This document shows, in pieces, positions 1 to 10,714 of a stretch of DNA of 64,000 nt. Origin of the DNA: Obelidium mucronatum (taxonomy: Eukaryota; Chytridiomycota; Chytridiomycetes; Chytridiales; Chytriomycetaceae); contig JAIVFH010000024.1 in the NCBI GenBank assembly GCA_025765595.1, positions 124,001 through 188,000 of the forward strand, given 5' to 3'. The notes under the pieces are model-generated. The model saw nothing but the letters and a program-made list of their open reading frames with translations. It was not told where the DNA came from and did no database searches. A program made the position numbers and the translations under genes. Position 1 is the first letter of the stretch. Each line of letters begins with the position of its first letter.

Positions 1-3000
1 ATTGGGATGCCCATGGTTTTTGAAGCAGTGAATTGGATTGAAGCTAACGCAGACGAGATTATTGAGAAGCCAACAGTGACGTTGGTTCAACTGAAAAATG
101 CACTATTCCCCAATCAAGAAACAATATCAAACCAAACGATTGCAATCGCCAAGCCTGTTGTAACGGCAACCAACAAGCGAAACCATAAACCCAAACTTTC
201 TGAGAATGAATCAGCTAGCCTTAGTCTGCAACTCCAAAAAGCCTATGAAAAACATGTTCAGTCTTCAGACTATCAACGAATGCTTTTGGGACGGCAAAGA
301 CTGCCCAGTTTTAAGTTCCGGAATGAGATTATAGACGCCACAGAAGCAAACTCTGTGGTGATTATCTGTGGAGAAACTGGATGCGGGTTAGTTTAGACTC
401 TAATCCAGAAACCTTGAACTGAAGTATTCCCACCAGCAAATCTACACAGACTGGCCAATTCCTTCTTGAACACATTCTCTCTACTGGAAAAGGGGCGACA
501 CTGAATATGATGTGCACACAACCAAGAAGAATCTCCGCATTATCTCTAGCCGAAAGAGTTGCATCCGAACGTGCTGAACAAGTTGGGCAAACCATTGGAT
601 ACAGCATTCGTGGTGAATCCGCACGCAGCAAAGACACCAAACTCACATTCTGCACAACCGGAATCCTTCTTCGAATGCTTCAATCCGACCCAACTCTCGA
701 CGGCATAACCCACGTGATTGTAGATGAAGTCCACGAACGATCCGTGGACAGCGACTTTCTCCTCGTTATTCTTCGTCAGCTAATCAAAAAGCGACCTGAA
801 TTCCGATTGATTCTCATGTCTGCCACGATTGATTCGGAAACTTTTTCAAATTATTTCAATGGCGCACCAGTCTTGAATATTCCTGGATTCACGCATCCTG
901 TACAAGATGTGTATTTGGATGAGATTCTTCGAGTTTCTAAATACGTTCCTGAAGCTTTCAAGAACCGTCCGGCAGCGGGACAAGATGATGGCGGCGGCGG
1001 CGGCAGCGGTGGCGATGGTACCTCCAAAGTCGTCAATTGGGTTCTACGCAAAGAATCGATTAGCAATCCCGTAGACTATTCGTTAGTTGCCGCAACAATC
1101 AAGTACATTTGTGAAACCGCGAATGATGAGGGAGCTGTTCTTGTTTTCCTGCAAGGTGCCATGGAAATCAAGCGATGTATCGAAACGATCCAGAATGACA
1201 TTGGTGGAATATTTAAACTCGATTTGCTCCCACTCCATGCGCAATTATCACCCAAAGAACAGACGCGAGTTTTTAAGAGGCCTGCGAAAGGGGTGAGGAA
1301 GGTTGTGGTTTCCACAAATGTGGCAGAGACTTCGATTACGATTGAAGATGTTGTGTTTGTGATTGATGCTGGGAGAGTGAAAGGTTTTTTTTCTTTTTTT
1401 CTTTCTTTTTTTCTTTTTTTTTTTTTTCTTTTTTTTTTTTTTTTTGGTGGGTGTGCTGCTGCTGACGACTTTCATTTCTTTTTTTTTCCACACATACACA
1501 CACAGAAATGAAATTCGAAAATTCTACTTTATGTTTGGTAGAGACTCTGGCGTCTCGGGCATCGTGTAAACAACGGCGTGGTAGAGCTGGTCGTGTTCGG
1601 CCGGGAATCTGTTACAAGCTGTTTTCCAAGCACCTTGAACAAACGGAAATGAGTGCTCATTCTATTCCGGAAATCCTTCGTGTTCCGTTGGAGCAATTGT
1701 GTTTGAGTTTGAAGGCGATGGGGATACCCGATGTTTTAAGTTTCTTGGGAAATGTAAACAATTGTATTCTTTCCGTATTATATGGTTTTTTGACTCGATT
1801 TAATTGCGTGTATAGGCAATCGACCCTCCATCGGCAGCAAATATCACAAGCGCAATCACTCTTTTGCAAGATCTGAACGCTATTGACGCCGTATCTGGAG
1901 ATTTAACTGCCTTGGGAAAACATATTGCCACCATCCCTGCGGACTTGAGGATCTCGAAAATGCTCATCTTTGGCTGTATTTTTCACTGCGTGGGTCCAGT
2001 GCTCACTATAGCTGCTATTCTATCCAGTAAATCGCCGTTTGTAGCACCTTTTGAGAAACGGAATGAGGCACAAGCGGCGCGTGATGCATTCAAGTGGGAC
2101 AAGAGTGATTTATTGACGGATAGTCGTGCGTTTGATGCGTGGTTGGCGGCTTGTAAGAAGGGGAAGAGGGCTGAATTGAGTTTCTGTGAAGAGGTGACTT
2201 TTATTTTTTTTTATTTTTATTTTAGATCCTTTTTTTTTCTTTCTTCTTTTGGTACTTAAAAAAACCCAACAGAATTTCATGTCTGCAACAGCATTGGTAT
2301 CTATTTCTGATTTACGGAGACAGTATTTGGATACACTTGTGGATATTGGATTCATCAAACGTGGAGACGCAAACAGTGCTTCCATTGGAGAAGGACGATT
2401 CAACATTCATTCAAACAACGGGAAAATTGTAAAGGGTGCTATCGCGGCTGGGTTGTACCCACAAGCTGCAACAGTCCAACATCCAGAGCTGTTGTATATG
2501 GAAACAGCGCATGGAGCCATTGCAAAAGACCATGATACGAAGGAAATCAAATTCTTTACGGATGGAGGAACGAATCAAGTTTATTTGCATCCGTCGTCGT
2601 GTTTGAGTAGTGTCAGTTTGTTTGAAGATTTGTTGGTCATGTGAGTTTGTTTTTTTTTTCTTTTTTTTTTTTTTTAAAAAAAAATGTTTTGAACAAAAAA
2701 AAAAAAAAAAAAACTTACTGGTTTTTGTTGTTTAGATATCATCAAAAAGTGCTCACGTCAAAAGTTTTTTTAAGGGATGCAACTATGGTCGCGCCGTACG
2801 TTTGCTTTTTTTTTTTTTTCTGTTTGAGACAAACTAAGAAACCATTCCTTCTTTTTTTTTTTTTACAATAAATAGATGGCCGATTTTAATGTTTGGAGGT
2901 GACTTGCTTGTGGATCATGAGGGGAGGACTATATCTGTTGGGAATGTGATCAAGTACCAAGCGTTTCCTCGGATAGCTGTTCTTGCGAACGCACTGCGGA

Positions 3001-3101
3001 AAAAGCTTGATAAAGTGTTGGAGGAAAAGATTGAGTCACCAGAAATGGATGTGCTCAAGACGCCAATCGGGGCTGTCTTGATTCGGCTGTTGAGTTTGTG
3101 A
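1..3101 (+). CDS. DEAH-box RNA helicase (DHX29/DHX36/DHX57-like), 5' end outside window
   Basis: ATP-dependent RNA helicase of the DEAH/RHA class. The reading frame is open from base 1, so the N-terminus lies upstream. Proposed exons are 1-386, 437-1383, 1506-1753, 1816-2193, 2273-2640, 2736-2795 and 2876-3101, and all phases agree (870 visible residues). Helicase motifs appear in order: I (GETGCGKST, split by the first intron), Ia (QPRRISA), II (DEVH), III (SAT), V (TNVAETSIT) and VI ([12 protein letters not shown]). A helicase-associated HA2 region and a C-terminal OB-fold follow, the latter with the [10 protein letters not shown] and FGGDLLVD signatures of this class. Introns 2, 5 and 6 contain long T tracts. 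The class remodels RNA or ribonucleoproteins. The exact orthologue cannot be fixed without the N-terminus, though the general assignment is very secure. Confidence 0.93.
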
Positions 3102-3155
3102 TGTATTTATTTATTTACATAAATAAAATAATAAATATTTTTGAATAAACGTGGA

Positions 3156-5117
3156 ATGGCAACAACCTCGCCACAATCGCTCGTCCTGCGGCTACGGCCC
3201 CCGCCCGCCGGCACAGTCCTCTCGATCGCGGCGCCGTCGCTCGCAGCGCCGGACGATGTCGAGATTGGGCGAACGCTGCTGCCCGCGCCGACAGTGTCCA
3301 AGGCGCACTTCCGGCTGGCGCTCGGCGCCGATCGGCAGCTGACGATCGCCGATCTGGGCTCGGCGAACGGCACGGCGCTCAACGGCGTCCGCCTCGAGGC
3401 GCTTGCGCCGGCCGTCGTGAAGAGCGGCGACGTGGTTGTCGTCGCGCTGCCGCCGATGCTGACTAAGGAGCGCACGCGCCGCCCCGTGCCGCCGGGCGGC
3501 GCATGCAGAGTGCCGGCGGCGTCGTCGCAGGTGTGTTTTGTGTTTGATGTGGTTGTGGATGAGTGCAACATCTCCAACAAACGGAAAGTGGAACACGAGG
3601 AAGAAGAACAAGAAGAAGGGCAACAAGCATTGCTGGTGAAGAAGAAAAAGAAACTAGCCTCAAATATTCTGGTTGATTCATCGGATGATGATGATGATGA
3701 GGATGATGATGGCGATGGCGATGAATCCGTTTCCGTTAAGGCCCAAGGTGGATCCTCTTCAAACTCACAGCAACAGTTGCATTTGCAAAATACCGAATCA
3801 GTTACCCACATTGATCTTCCTCCCGAATCTGCAAATGCCGTGGAAGCGTCGCCGACGCCGTCTCCTTCTATGCTCGGTATTCCTGCTGTTTCGTCTTGTG
3901 AATCCGTCAACTCTGGGTCTCTTCTTATTCCGCTGGACTCTATCGTCGAATTGTCTGATGATGCCTCAGGCTCTGTACTACCTCTTTCCGCTGTGCCTTG
4001 TCCTCCTTCTTCATCTTCAACCGCACCACAACCAGTATCCCCAGCACGAGCAGCACCAGAAGCAGTAGCAACATCAACTGCACCAGCAGTCATATACGTC
4101 TCTTCTCCAAATCCACAGGAGCCAATTGTAATTGATGCAAATCCAGTTTCTTATTCAATTCTAGTTTCGTCACCTTCTGCCCCAGCAGAACCCTATGATG
4201 TCGACATTATACCCACAGCCGGAAGCACTTCCAATACATCTGCTGCTGCTGCTGCAACAGCAACAACTGTTGTAGAAGACCGTAAGAATACCACCTCAAA
4301 TCTGGACGCAAAAAAATTACAGTTTCAAGGCGCCCAACAGTTTTCAGCAAAACTGCTTGACCAATTAACATGCTCGATATGTTTCGAATGTATGGTTGCA
4401 CCACATGTTCTTGGGGGATGTAACCACGCTTATTGTGGAATCTGTATTGACGATTGGCTCAAGACGGGGAAAAAGACGTGTCCTCAATGTCGAGCGGCTA
4501 TTGTGGTGTCGGCGGCGACAGGGTCGACTGTTGCGCCGAATCCGTTGATTGCGAATATTATTGAGACCATGATTCCGTATTTTAGTGCCGAAGATTTAGC
4601 CGCTCGGAAGACGAGAGAGGCTGAGTGGGAGGTGAGGAAAGCTGAAAAAGAAGCAGAAGAGGCAAGGAAGAAAGTGGGTGGTGGTGGTGGTGGTGGTGGT
4701 CGTCGCGGCTATGGTCCAATGGATCGTTTTGTACATAGAACTCCACCTGTTCGTGCTCAAGCCCAACCGGTTTATGTTGATGAAGATGAAGATGAAGATG
4801 ATGAGGACGAGGATGAAGAAGACGAAGATCTCAATGATGACGAGGACGATGATGGATTCAGGATAAGTTATTCTTTGGAACGAGCCAGATCAGGACGTAG
4901 TACTTGTCGAACGTGCCACCGACTGATTTCAAATGGAGCTATCCGCTTCTGCGTAGAAGAGGAACATAACGAATACCACCATCCAACAACTTACTATCAC
5001 CATCTTGCATGCTTTGCTCCTCGGCTTCCTGGCAGGTATCGAGATAATGTCCGAAATGTCCCAGGTTATCAATTGCTTAATAGCGCAGACCTGGCTCACT
5101 TCCGGCGTCATGCGTAA
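3156..5117 (+). CDS. FHA-RING E3 ubiquitin ligase with C-terminal Cys/His motif
   Basis: Single-exon protein of 653 residues starting at ATG 3156, only 54 bp after the helicase stop codon. An FHA domain lies at about residues 10-110, with the phosphothreonine-binding signature SxxH followed by GSANGTALNG. A Ser/acidic/Pro-rich linker of about 280 residues follows. A C3HC4 RING finger sits near residues 407-450 (CSIC, GGCNHAYC, CPQC). Next come a charged helix, a Gly run, an acidic block and a C-terminal Cys/His stretch (CRTCHRLI ... HHLAC) resembling a PARP-type zinc finger. FHA plus RING matches the RNF8/CHFR logic, in which a phospho-dependent E3 ligase acts in DNA damage or mitotic checkpoints. 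The role is inferred from architecture. The first 380 bp are far more GC-rich than the rest. Confidence 0.85.
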   Translation: MATTSPQSLVLRLRPPPAGTVLSIAAPSLAAPDDVEIGRTLLPAPTVSKAHFRLALGADRQLTIADLGSANGTALNGVRLEALAPAVVKSGDVVVVALPPMLTKERTRRPVPPGGACRVPAASSQVCFVFDVVVDECNISNKRKVEHEEEEQEEGQQALLVKKKKKLASNILVDSSDDDDDEDDDGDGDESVSVKAQGGSSSNSQQQLHLQNTESVTHIDLPPESANAVEASPTPSPSMLGIPAVSSCESVNSGSLLIPLDSIVELSDDASGSVLPLSAVPCPPSSSSTAPQPVSPARAAPEAVATSTAPAVIYVSSPNPQEPIVIDANPVSYSILVSSPSAPAEPYDVDIIPTAGSTSNTSAAAAATATTVVEDRKNTTSNLDAKKLQFQGAQQFSAKLLDQLTCSICFECMVAPHVLGGCNHAYCGICIDDWLKTGKKTCPQCRAAIVVSAATGSTVAPNPLIANIIETMIPYFSAEDLAARKTREAEWEVRKAEKEAEEARKKVGGGGGGGGRRGYGPMDRFVHRTPPVRAQAQPVYVDEDEDEDDEDEDEEDEDLNDDEDDDGFRISYSLERARSGRSTCRTCHRLISNGAIRFCVEEEHNEYHHPTTYYHHLACFAPRLPGRYRDNVRNVPGYQLLNSADLAHFRRHA

Positions 5118-5141
5118 AAATTCAATATATATGTTTAAAAA

Positions 5142-6242
5142 TCAATTGGTTGACCCTTTATTATTTGCGAAATTTTGCGATGATTTTTCCTTGCTTTTTG
5201 TAACTCCTTGTGAGGAGGATACCTTCTCTGAACTGCTATCTCTCAGCAAAGCCGCTTTCATCATCAATAGTACCAGCGTGACACAATGCAATAAAATGGT
5301 GAGAGCAATCTTGATATAAATAAGTTGGTTCATTGATGTTGTTGCAAGTCGTATTTTCAGAATCGACAAGGCCGAATACCCCACGCAAAGCATACTAGCC
5401 GCAATTCCATAGCGAGAGATTATTATAAATCTAGGTGTTACAGAAGTATGCAAATCTGACTGTAGTCCAGCAATGAATCTCGTGAATGTCGTTAGAAGGA
5501 GAATATCCAGCAACAATAGAATCGTTGAGGAAACTGCCTGCAGAACATATGTAGAAAAATTAAGCGATAAGGCTTCATTTTCATTGGCGCTTGCGTTTGC
5601 GGTAGTGACCATTAGCACGCAATGGATAGCGGTGATGCAAAGAAAGCAATTCGGATGAAGACAAACGAACGCGGCCACACTTCAGTCAAGATTGTTTCTG
5701 AACGTGACCAACAGTAGAAAAGATATGCCAGTGACCAAACTGCCGCTTTCAATCAATGAACTGTATTTCACATCCCCATCTTGTCTCAAAAATTGGATAG
5801 CTTCGTCAAGGAAGGTAGCTGAAAACTCGCCATAGCGACAGATAAAATTGATTGCCATCTTTTTCTCGACTTCAGAAGTAGATTGGAACCACGAAAAGCT
5901 TTTGGGGGTGTATGGATTCCATAAAAATATCCCCCTTGGCGTATTTGGGTTTTTTGAAATGTAAGCAGAAGTCCATACACCTTTTGATATTGAGTCGACA
6001 CACCGAATCATTTGGTTTTGGAGAGCCGGTGCAAGAAAGATTGTGGAGTTAATATTCCAAAACGTGTCGACAACATCTTCGACCGAGTAATTTGGTTGAG
6101 CGCAAATCCGGTTGAGCGCATCTGCTTGTACAGTGAGATTTCTTGTTGCGTACCACCACACCATCGCGTCAGTGTTCACTTGATATGGGCTGCTGAATAT
6201 AGTTAAGGCATATTTAGCGAATATCGCGGCTGTAATTAACAT
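5142..6242 (-). pseudogene. Truncated tandem copy of the repeat-ectodomain receptor-like gene
   Basis: Decayed paralogue of the intact gene at 6329-8536. It starts at 6242 and aligns with the first roughly 170 residues of that protein, including the WWYATRN and WNPYTPKS motifs. At about position 5745 the sequence jumps to the part encoding the transmembrane segment VWSLAYLFYCWSRSETIL, in a different frame, so about 350 codons are missing. A second frame change near 5640 restores the last two membrane segments and a Ser/Lys-rich tail ending at 5142. Long stretches are nearly identical in DNA to the neighbour, for example near 5980-6030 against 8240-8280, which points to a recent tandem duplication followed by internal deletion. 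Two separate open frames remain, but a functional product is unlikely. Confidence 0.8.
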
Positions 6243-6328
6243 GATTTCGATATTGTTGTGTCCTTTGTTAAATTTTATTTTTTTTTCGGATTGTTCAACA
6301 TCAGGCTCTCACCCACGTTCAAATATTA

Positions 6329-8536
6329 TCAAGAATAAATCGCCGACTTCTTTCCTGTACTTGTGCCGATTTGGGAAGAAGTTTTGCTTTTCACTGCACG
6401 AGCCATCGAACCAGTACCCCCTGTACCTCCCTGTCCGACCACCTCTGAACTGTCCCTCAACAAGGCAATCTTCATAAGCAGCAACACTAAAGTGACACAG
6501 TGTATCAGAATCGTCAATGCAATCTTAAGATAAATCACGTTGTTTCTGTTCGTTATTGTCAAAATCGGCTTTAGAATCGACAAGGCTGAATACCCCACGC
6601 AAAACACGCTGGCTGCGATCCCATGACGCGATATTATTGAAAATCTTGTAGAGCTTATATGTGAATCCATGTCGGTCTGGAGGCCAGCAATGAAACGGGT
6701 GAATGTAATTAAAAGGAGAAGGTCAAAAAGCAAAAGCACCGTGGCGGAGACAGCTTGTAGTAAATACGTGTATATACTTGAATTAAATACATCTTCTACA
6801 TTCACGGTCTTGGAAGCAGCCATAATAATGCCATGGCTGACAAGCGGGCTTCCAATAAACAACGGCGATACCAGAAACAATGAACGAATGTACTGAAATG
6901 TTCTGGGCCAGACTTGACTCAAAATAGTCTCAGAGCGCGACCAGCAATAGTATAAGTAGGACAATGACCAAACGACGTTGGCTGATTCCGAAATCAAGTA
7001 AAACCACATTTGGTCCATAGAATGATTGATCCCAGTGATGAAACCAACCAATCCGAAATACCACACTGTTCCAAATGAGAAATTTCCTATCAAATTGGAG
7101 AGGAAACAAATGGAAAGCGAGATATTGAAAGGGGAAAACACGCGAGACACACTGCTTTCTTTGGTCTTGATAACTCGCAGTTCGTAAACCAATAATGTTA
7201 CAAATACCAGAAAGAAAAATCCGGCAACGCCACTTAATCCGAAAAATACATTAGATTCACTTCGAACTATGGCTGCTTGTCCGACCCACACATTTGGGCA
7301 ATTCATCATTGCGGCTTGAGAACTCCATTCTAATGAAACGTAGAGACCATAGCCATAAAATTCTGTTGTTGCATTGAATCCGGGCCTTTGACAGAGCCGA
7401 GAAAAAAATTCTACCTGAGTACTGCTGTTTTGTGATGCAACCCACACCATTGATTGCAGTTGAGATGCATTATTAATCCATGTGTCCATAGTCGAAGATG
7501 CGTAGAATTCAGGACATCCTTTCATGACAGTTTCAATACCCTTTGTCAATAAATTTGTCTCATTCAGAAACGAAGTATAGGAATCAAAGATGGATGCAAT
7601 TTCAGAGATGTTATATGCTTTGAAAAAACCACTTGCGTTGTCGCGTTTTTGACTTCGTCCAAGACAAATATTCATGATGGCATCTTTTTGAAGGGTGAGG
7701 TTTCGAGAGGCAAGCCACATGAGCGTTGTTGTGGAAAGAGCATCAAAATATTTGTAGGTATTGATAGGATCCAGCTCCCGTACTCTGACGCAATCATTTC
7801 CGTCGGTTAGAATCGCGGTGCTGTTGGTTTGATTTATTGTTCGGAAAATGGTTTTCAGGTCAGTTGTGTTGAGTTTACTGGCGCAAAGGCTAATTGCCGC
7901 ATTTTTCTGAATTTGATAAGGCTGCTGGATGAACCACGAGAGACTTTGGTTTGACGTTGGGGAGGCTGTAAAGTACGCGATTGACACACATCGGTCCATC
8001 GCGCTTTCAATCCATGAACTGTATTGAACTCTCCCCTCTTGTCTCAAGAATTTCATAGAAAGGTCCAAGAAATCGGCCGGGAACTTGCTATACCGACAAA
8101 TGAAATCAATAGCAGATTTTTGGTTAATTTCCGCAACCGATTTGAACCAAGATATGCTCTTGGGAGTGTACGGATTCCACCAAAATATCGCCCTTGCAGT
8201 ATTTGGATTGTTTGAAATGTACGTTGAAGTCCATTCACCTTTTGATATTGAGTCGACACACCGAATCATTTGATTTTGGAGATTTGGTGTCACAAATAGT
8301 GTGGAGTTAATATTCCAAAAAGTGTTGACGATATCTTTGACCGAGTAATCTGGTTGGACGCAAATCCGATTGAGTGCGTCTGATTGAACAGTGACATTCC
8401 TTGTTGCGTACCACCACACCATCGCGTCAGTATTAGCTTGATGTGGACTGCTGAATATAGTTAAAGCGTATTTAGCGAATATCGCGGCTGTCATCATATT
8501 GCTCGTCATTTGGGGGAAATAATGAAAGGACAACAA
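6329..8536 (-). CDS. Multi-pass receptor-like protein with five Cys-paired ectodomain repeats
   Basis: Intact single-exon gene of 735 residues. I do not recognise it as a named family. The N-terminal ~410 residues hold five degenerate repeats of about 75-90 residues. Each opens with an aromatic/Gln motif ending in Cys (WWYATRN..Q..A...IC; SWFKS; SWFIQQ; MWLASRN; VWVASQN) and contains a second Cys (IRC, DRC, NDC, KGC, MNC). Many N-glycosylation sequons occur in this part. The C-terminal part has seven or eight hydrophobic segments starting near residue 430, then a short Gly/Ser/Lys tail. The layout resembles a G-protein-coupled or other seven-helix receptor, but no family motif proves this. 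No clear cleavable signal peptide is visible. The start could also be one of the downstream Met codons near residues 10-15. Paralogues lie at 5142-6242, 15302-17425 and 55798-56190. Confidence 0.8.
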   Translation of the reverse strand: MLSFHYFPQMTSNMMTAAIFAKYALTIFSSPHQANTDAMVWWYATRNVTVQSDALNRICVQPDYSVKDIVNTFWNINSTLFVTPNLQNQMIRCVDSISKGEWTSTYISNNPNTARAIFWWNPYTPKSISWFKSVAEINQKSAIDFICRYSKFPADFLDLSMKFLRQEGRVQYSSWIESAMDRCVSIAYFTASPTSNQSLSWFIQQPYQIQKNAAISLCASKLNTTDLKTIFRTINQTNSTAILTDGNDCVRVRELDPINTYKYFDALSTTTLMWLASRNLTLQKDAIMNICLGRSQKRDNASGFFKAYNISEIASIFDSYTSFLNETNLLTKGIETVMKGCPEFYASSTMDTWINNASQLQSMVWVASQNSSTQVEFFSRLCQRPGFNATTEFYGYGLYVSLEWSSQAAMMNCPNVWVGQAAIVRSESNVFFGLSGVAGFFFLVFVTLLVYELRVIKTKESSVSRVFSPFNISLSICFLSNLIGNFSFGTVWYFGLVGFITGINHSMDQMWFYLISESANVVWSLSYLYYCWSRSETILSQVWPRTFQYIRSLFLVSPLFIGSPLVSHGIIMAASKTVNVEDVFNSSIYTYLLQAVSATVLLLFDLLLLITFTRFIAGLQTDMDSHISSTRFSIISRHGIAASVFCVGYSALSILKPILTITNRNNVIYLKIALTILIHCVTLVLLLMKIALLRDSSEVVGQGGTGGTGSMARAVKSKTSSQIGTSTGKKSAIYS

Positions 8537-8719
8537 TCGATGGCATTGTTTCCGAATGTTGACTCAAAAAAAAAACGATAAGAGATCCAAAAAAAAGTAA
8601 GGCTACAGCTCACAACCTTCCCAAATCACCCAAAATCATCAAAAACCTCAAATCGTATGAGATAATAACCGCCATTCTAAATACTTAAACACTTGATAAT
8701 TCAATCATGAGCTAGCTCT

Positions 8720-10584
8720 TTACAAAAACCCCTCTCCATCTCCTTCCCGATACTTCAACTGCTCCATCTGATTTCCTGTAGAAATCTTGACATATGCATC
8801 GGTACCATATCCATGCATCGAGTGAACGCCAATCGTTCCACCCCAATAATTAGCATACACTCTCGACATTGGAAGACCAAGACCCAAGTGCAAAGAATTT
8901 TCTTCCAGTTCAAAAGGTCTACCACTTGCGCGTGAAATTGCGGCAGTTCCCACAGCAGTGCCGGCAACCGCATCGCTGGTGCTTTCATTCGTGTGGCGAA
9001 TTTCTTCCACCTTTGCAGCCAATTTTGGCATATTTGCAAGGTTGTGCAAAAACACATGACGGGAAGCGTGTGTGTATGACCACAAGTTTTGCATTTGCGA
9101 GTGTGCGAATCCACCACCTTGATCAGAGATTCGGAAAGTGATGTCATTTCGACTTGACCCTACAGTGACAAGAATAGCGGGAAGCTTTTTTGAGTTGGGG
9201 GACTGTAGTGGGGCGGTTTGAATTGGTTCAGGGTCTTGTGGCATCATTGGAGATATATGGTTGGGATTAATTGGCTCTAGGTGGGTCAAGTGATGCTCGC
9301 GTCCATAAATAGGAGCTCGTTGTTCAATATGAAAGTTTCGTCTGAGAGGGGACTTGCTGTATCCTGGAAGAATACCCGGTTCGTTCCAGGTGAGACCAAA
9401 CAGTCTATCATCATCCAAGACATTGTGTACATGGCTAGTTGCAGTTTTAGCGGCAGATTCATCGATTTCAGGGCCATGTGTTTCCAGAGTAAAGCGCATA
9501 CTGTTTTTGAAGAGTTCGAAGAGAATATACTCGATATGGTCGGGAATGTATGTGAAAACGGCGTGAGCGTGTCCATCAATGATAACTTCGGGAGGTTCCA
9601 CGCCACGATTGGAGTACGTATCTCGAAACCACCGTTTTGCGAGGACGCTGACACGTTCCACAACTTCCGCAGCTTTGCATCGAGTATTTACGATACCAAT
9701 CCAGCCATCCTCTTCTTCTTCTTCAATGAGGGCCGAAGATCCGTCCTTTTTGGTCAAATCACTCGTTGCCAACGATTGCTCATAAGTGTCACTGAGTGCA
9801 ATGTGCTGTTCAGCAAGAACTCTGCGGCCGATTCTTAAGAGACGAAAAAGTATTGTTTTAGCTTGAAACTACTTGTAATTAGTTCAGCCAAGGTACCTTG
9901 ATCTCAGCATTTCATTCAGAAAACGGTCTGCCATCTCTGAGGTCATATGCTCTGGCGTCGACGCTTCAGCCATACCCATTGCTAGTTGTGGAATAATCAC
10001 AAGATGTGTTTGCAGTTGAGATTCAATGAGGTCACAGAATTGTCGATTTTGCTCCAGGGTTTTGATTTCAGGGAAGGTTCTGAAGGCTTCAAACGCCTGC
10101 CAGTACAGAGAGTAAATCAATTGTATATGCGGATTCGTTCCAACAATAAAGGGCAGGTGTTGGATATCTGGGGTGAAAAATACATGTCAGCAAAGTGATT
10201 TGACGTCACCACCCAGCGAGGACCACTTGGAAACAAAACAAGTGAAACAGTACCAATAATGCGATGAGCGAGACGCACGGGCAGTTCTTCACGCACATAG
10301 TTGGCTGATCGAATCAGCTTTTCAAAAGTCAAATGCCGCCCGAAGACAGTCAGCTGGCGAAGGGTCACAAGCTTGGTTTCCTTTGAGGCAAACTTTTCGA
10401 CGATTGCGTTTTGGTAAAAGGACTTGTTCGCAAAGGATGCGTGTTTGGGACTCGCGGGTATTAGTGGAGCAGTTTTGGAGTGTATAGCGCCAGTTGCTGC
10501 AGCGGTCGCCAGCGTTCGGTTAGAGTTTGAGGCTCTTGATGTCCGTATCCGGTGGGCATTCTGCTGGATCTGCCTCGAAAGCAT
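8720..10584 (-). CDS. Mitochondrial pyruvate / branched-chain ketoacid dehydrogenase kinase
   Basis: Serine kinase of the GHKL (histidine-kinase-like) fold that inactivates mitochondrial alpha-ketoacid dehydrogenase complexes by phosphorylating E1. Exons on the minus strand are 10584-10254, 10167-9897 and 9833-8720 (571 residues), with introns of 86 and 63 bp. The N-terminus (MLSRQIQQNAHRIRTSR) is a typical Arg-rich mitochondrial presequence. The regulatory helical domain shows PVRLAHRI near residue 105. The nucleotide-binding domain has the N-box FELFKN near residue 305, the G1 box DQGGG near residue 440 and the G2 box GLGLPMSR near residue 520. An acidic insertion (EEEEE) and a loop of about 60 residues between the N and G1 boxes make it longer than the usual 400-450 residues. 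PDK versus BCKDK specificity cannot be decided by eye. Confidence 0.92.
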
Positions 10585-10714
10585 TGCTGTGTTGTTTTTG
10601 GTATCTATACACAAATATCGATTTTTGCGTTATCTGTGTGGCTCATAAAAAATGTGATTCACATGGCTTTTCCAAACAAAGAGACTGCATTGAGAACTTT
10701 ATTAGATGATATTC

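Noticed and set aside
3107..4093. Long minus-strand frame opposite the FHA-RING gene
   Set aside because: Composition mirrors the opposite coding strand (Ser/acidic repeats), no domain; the plus strand has clear FHA and RING motifs.
5142..5678. Separate small membrane-protein gene
   Set aside because: Its sequence aligns with the C-terminal helices of the neighbouring receptor, and the missing middle plus frame changes show it is part of one pseudogene.
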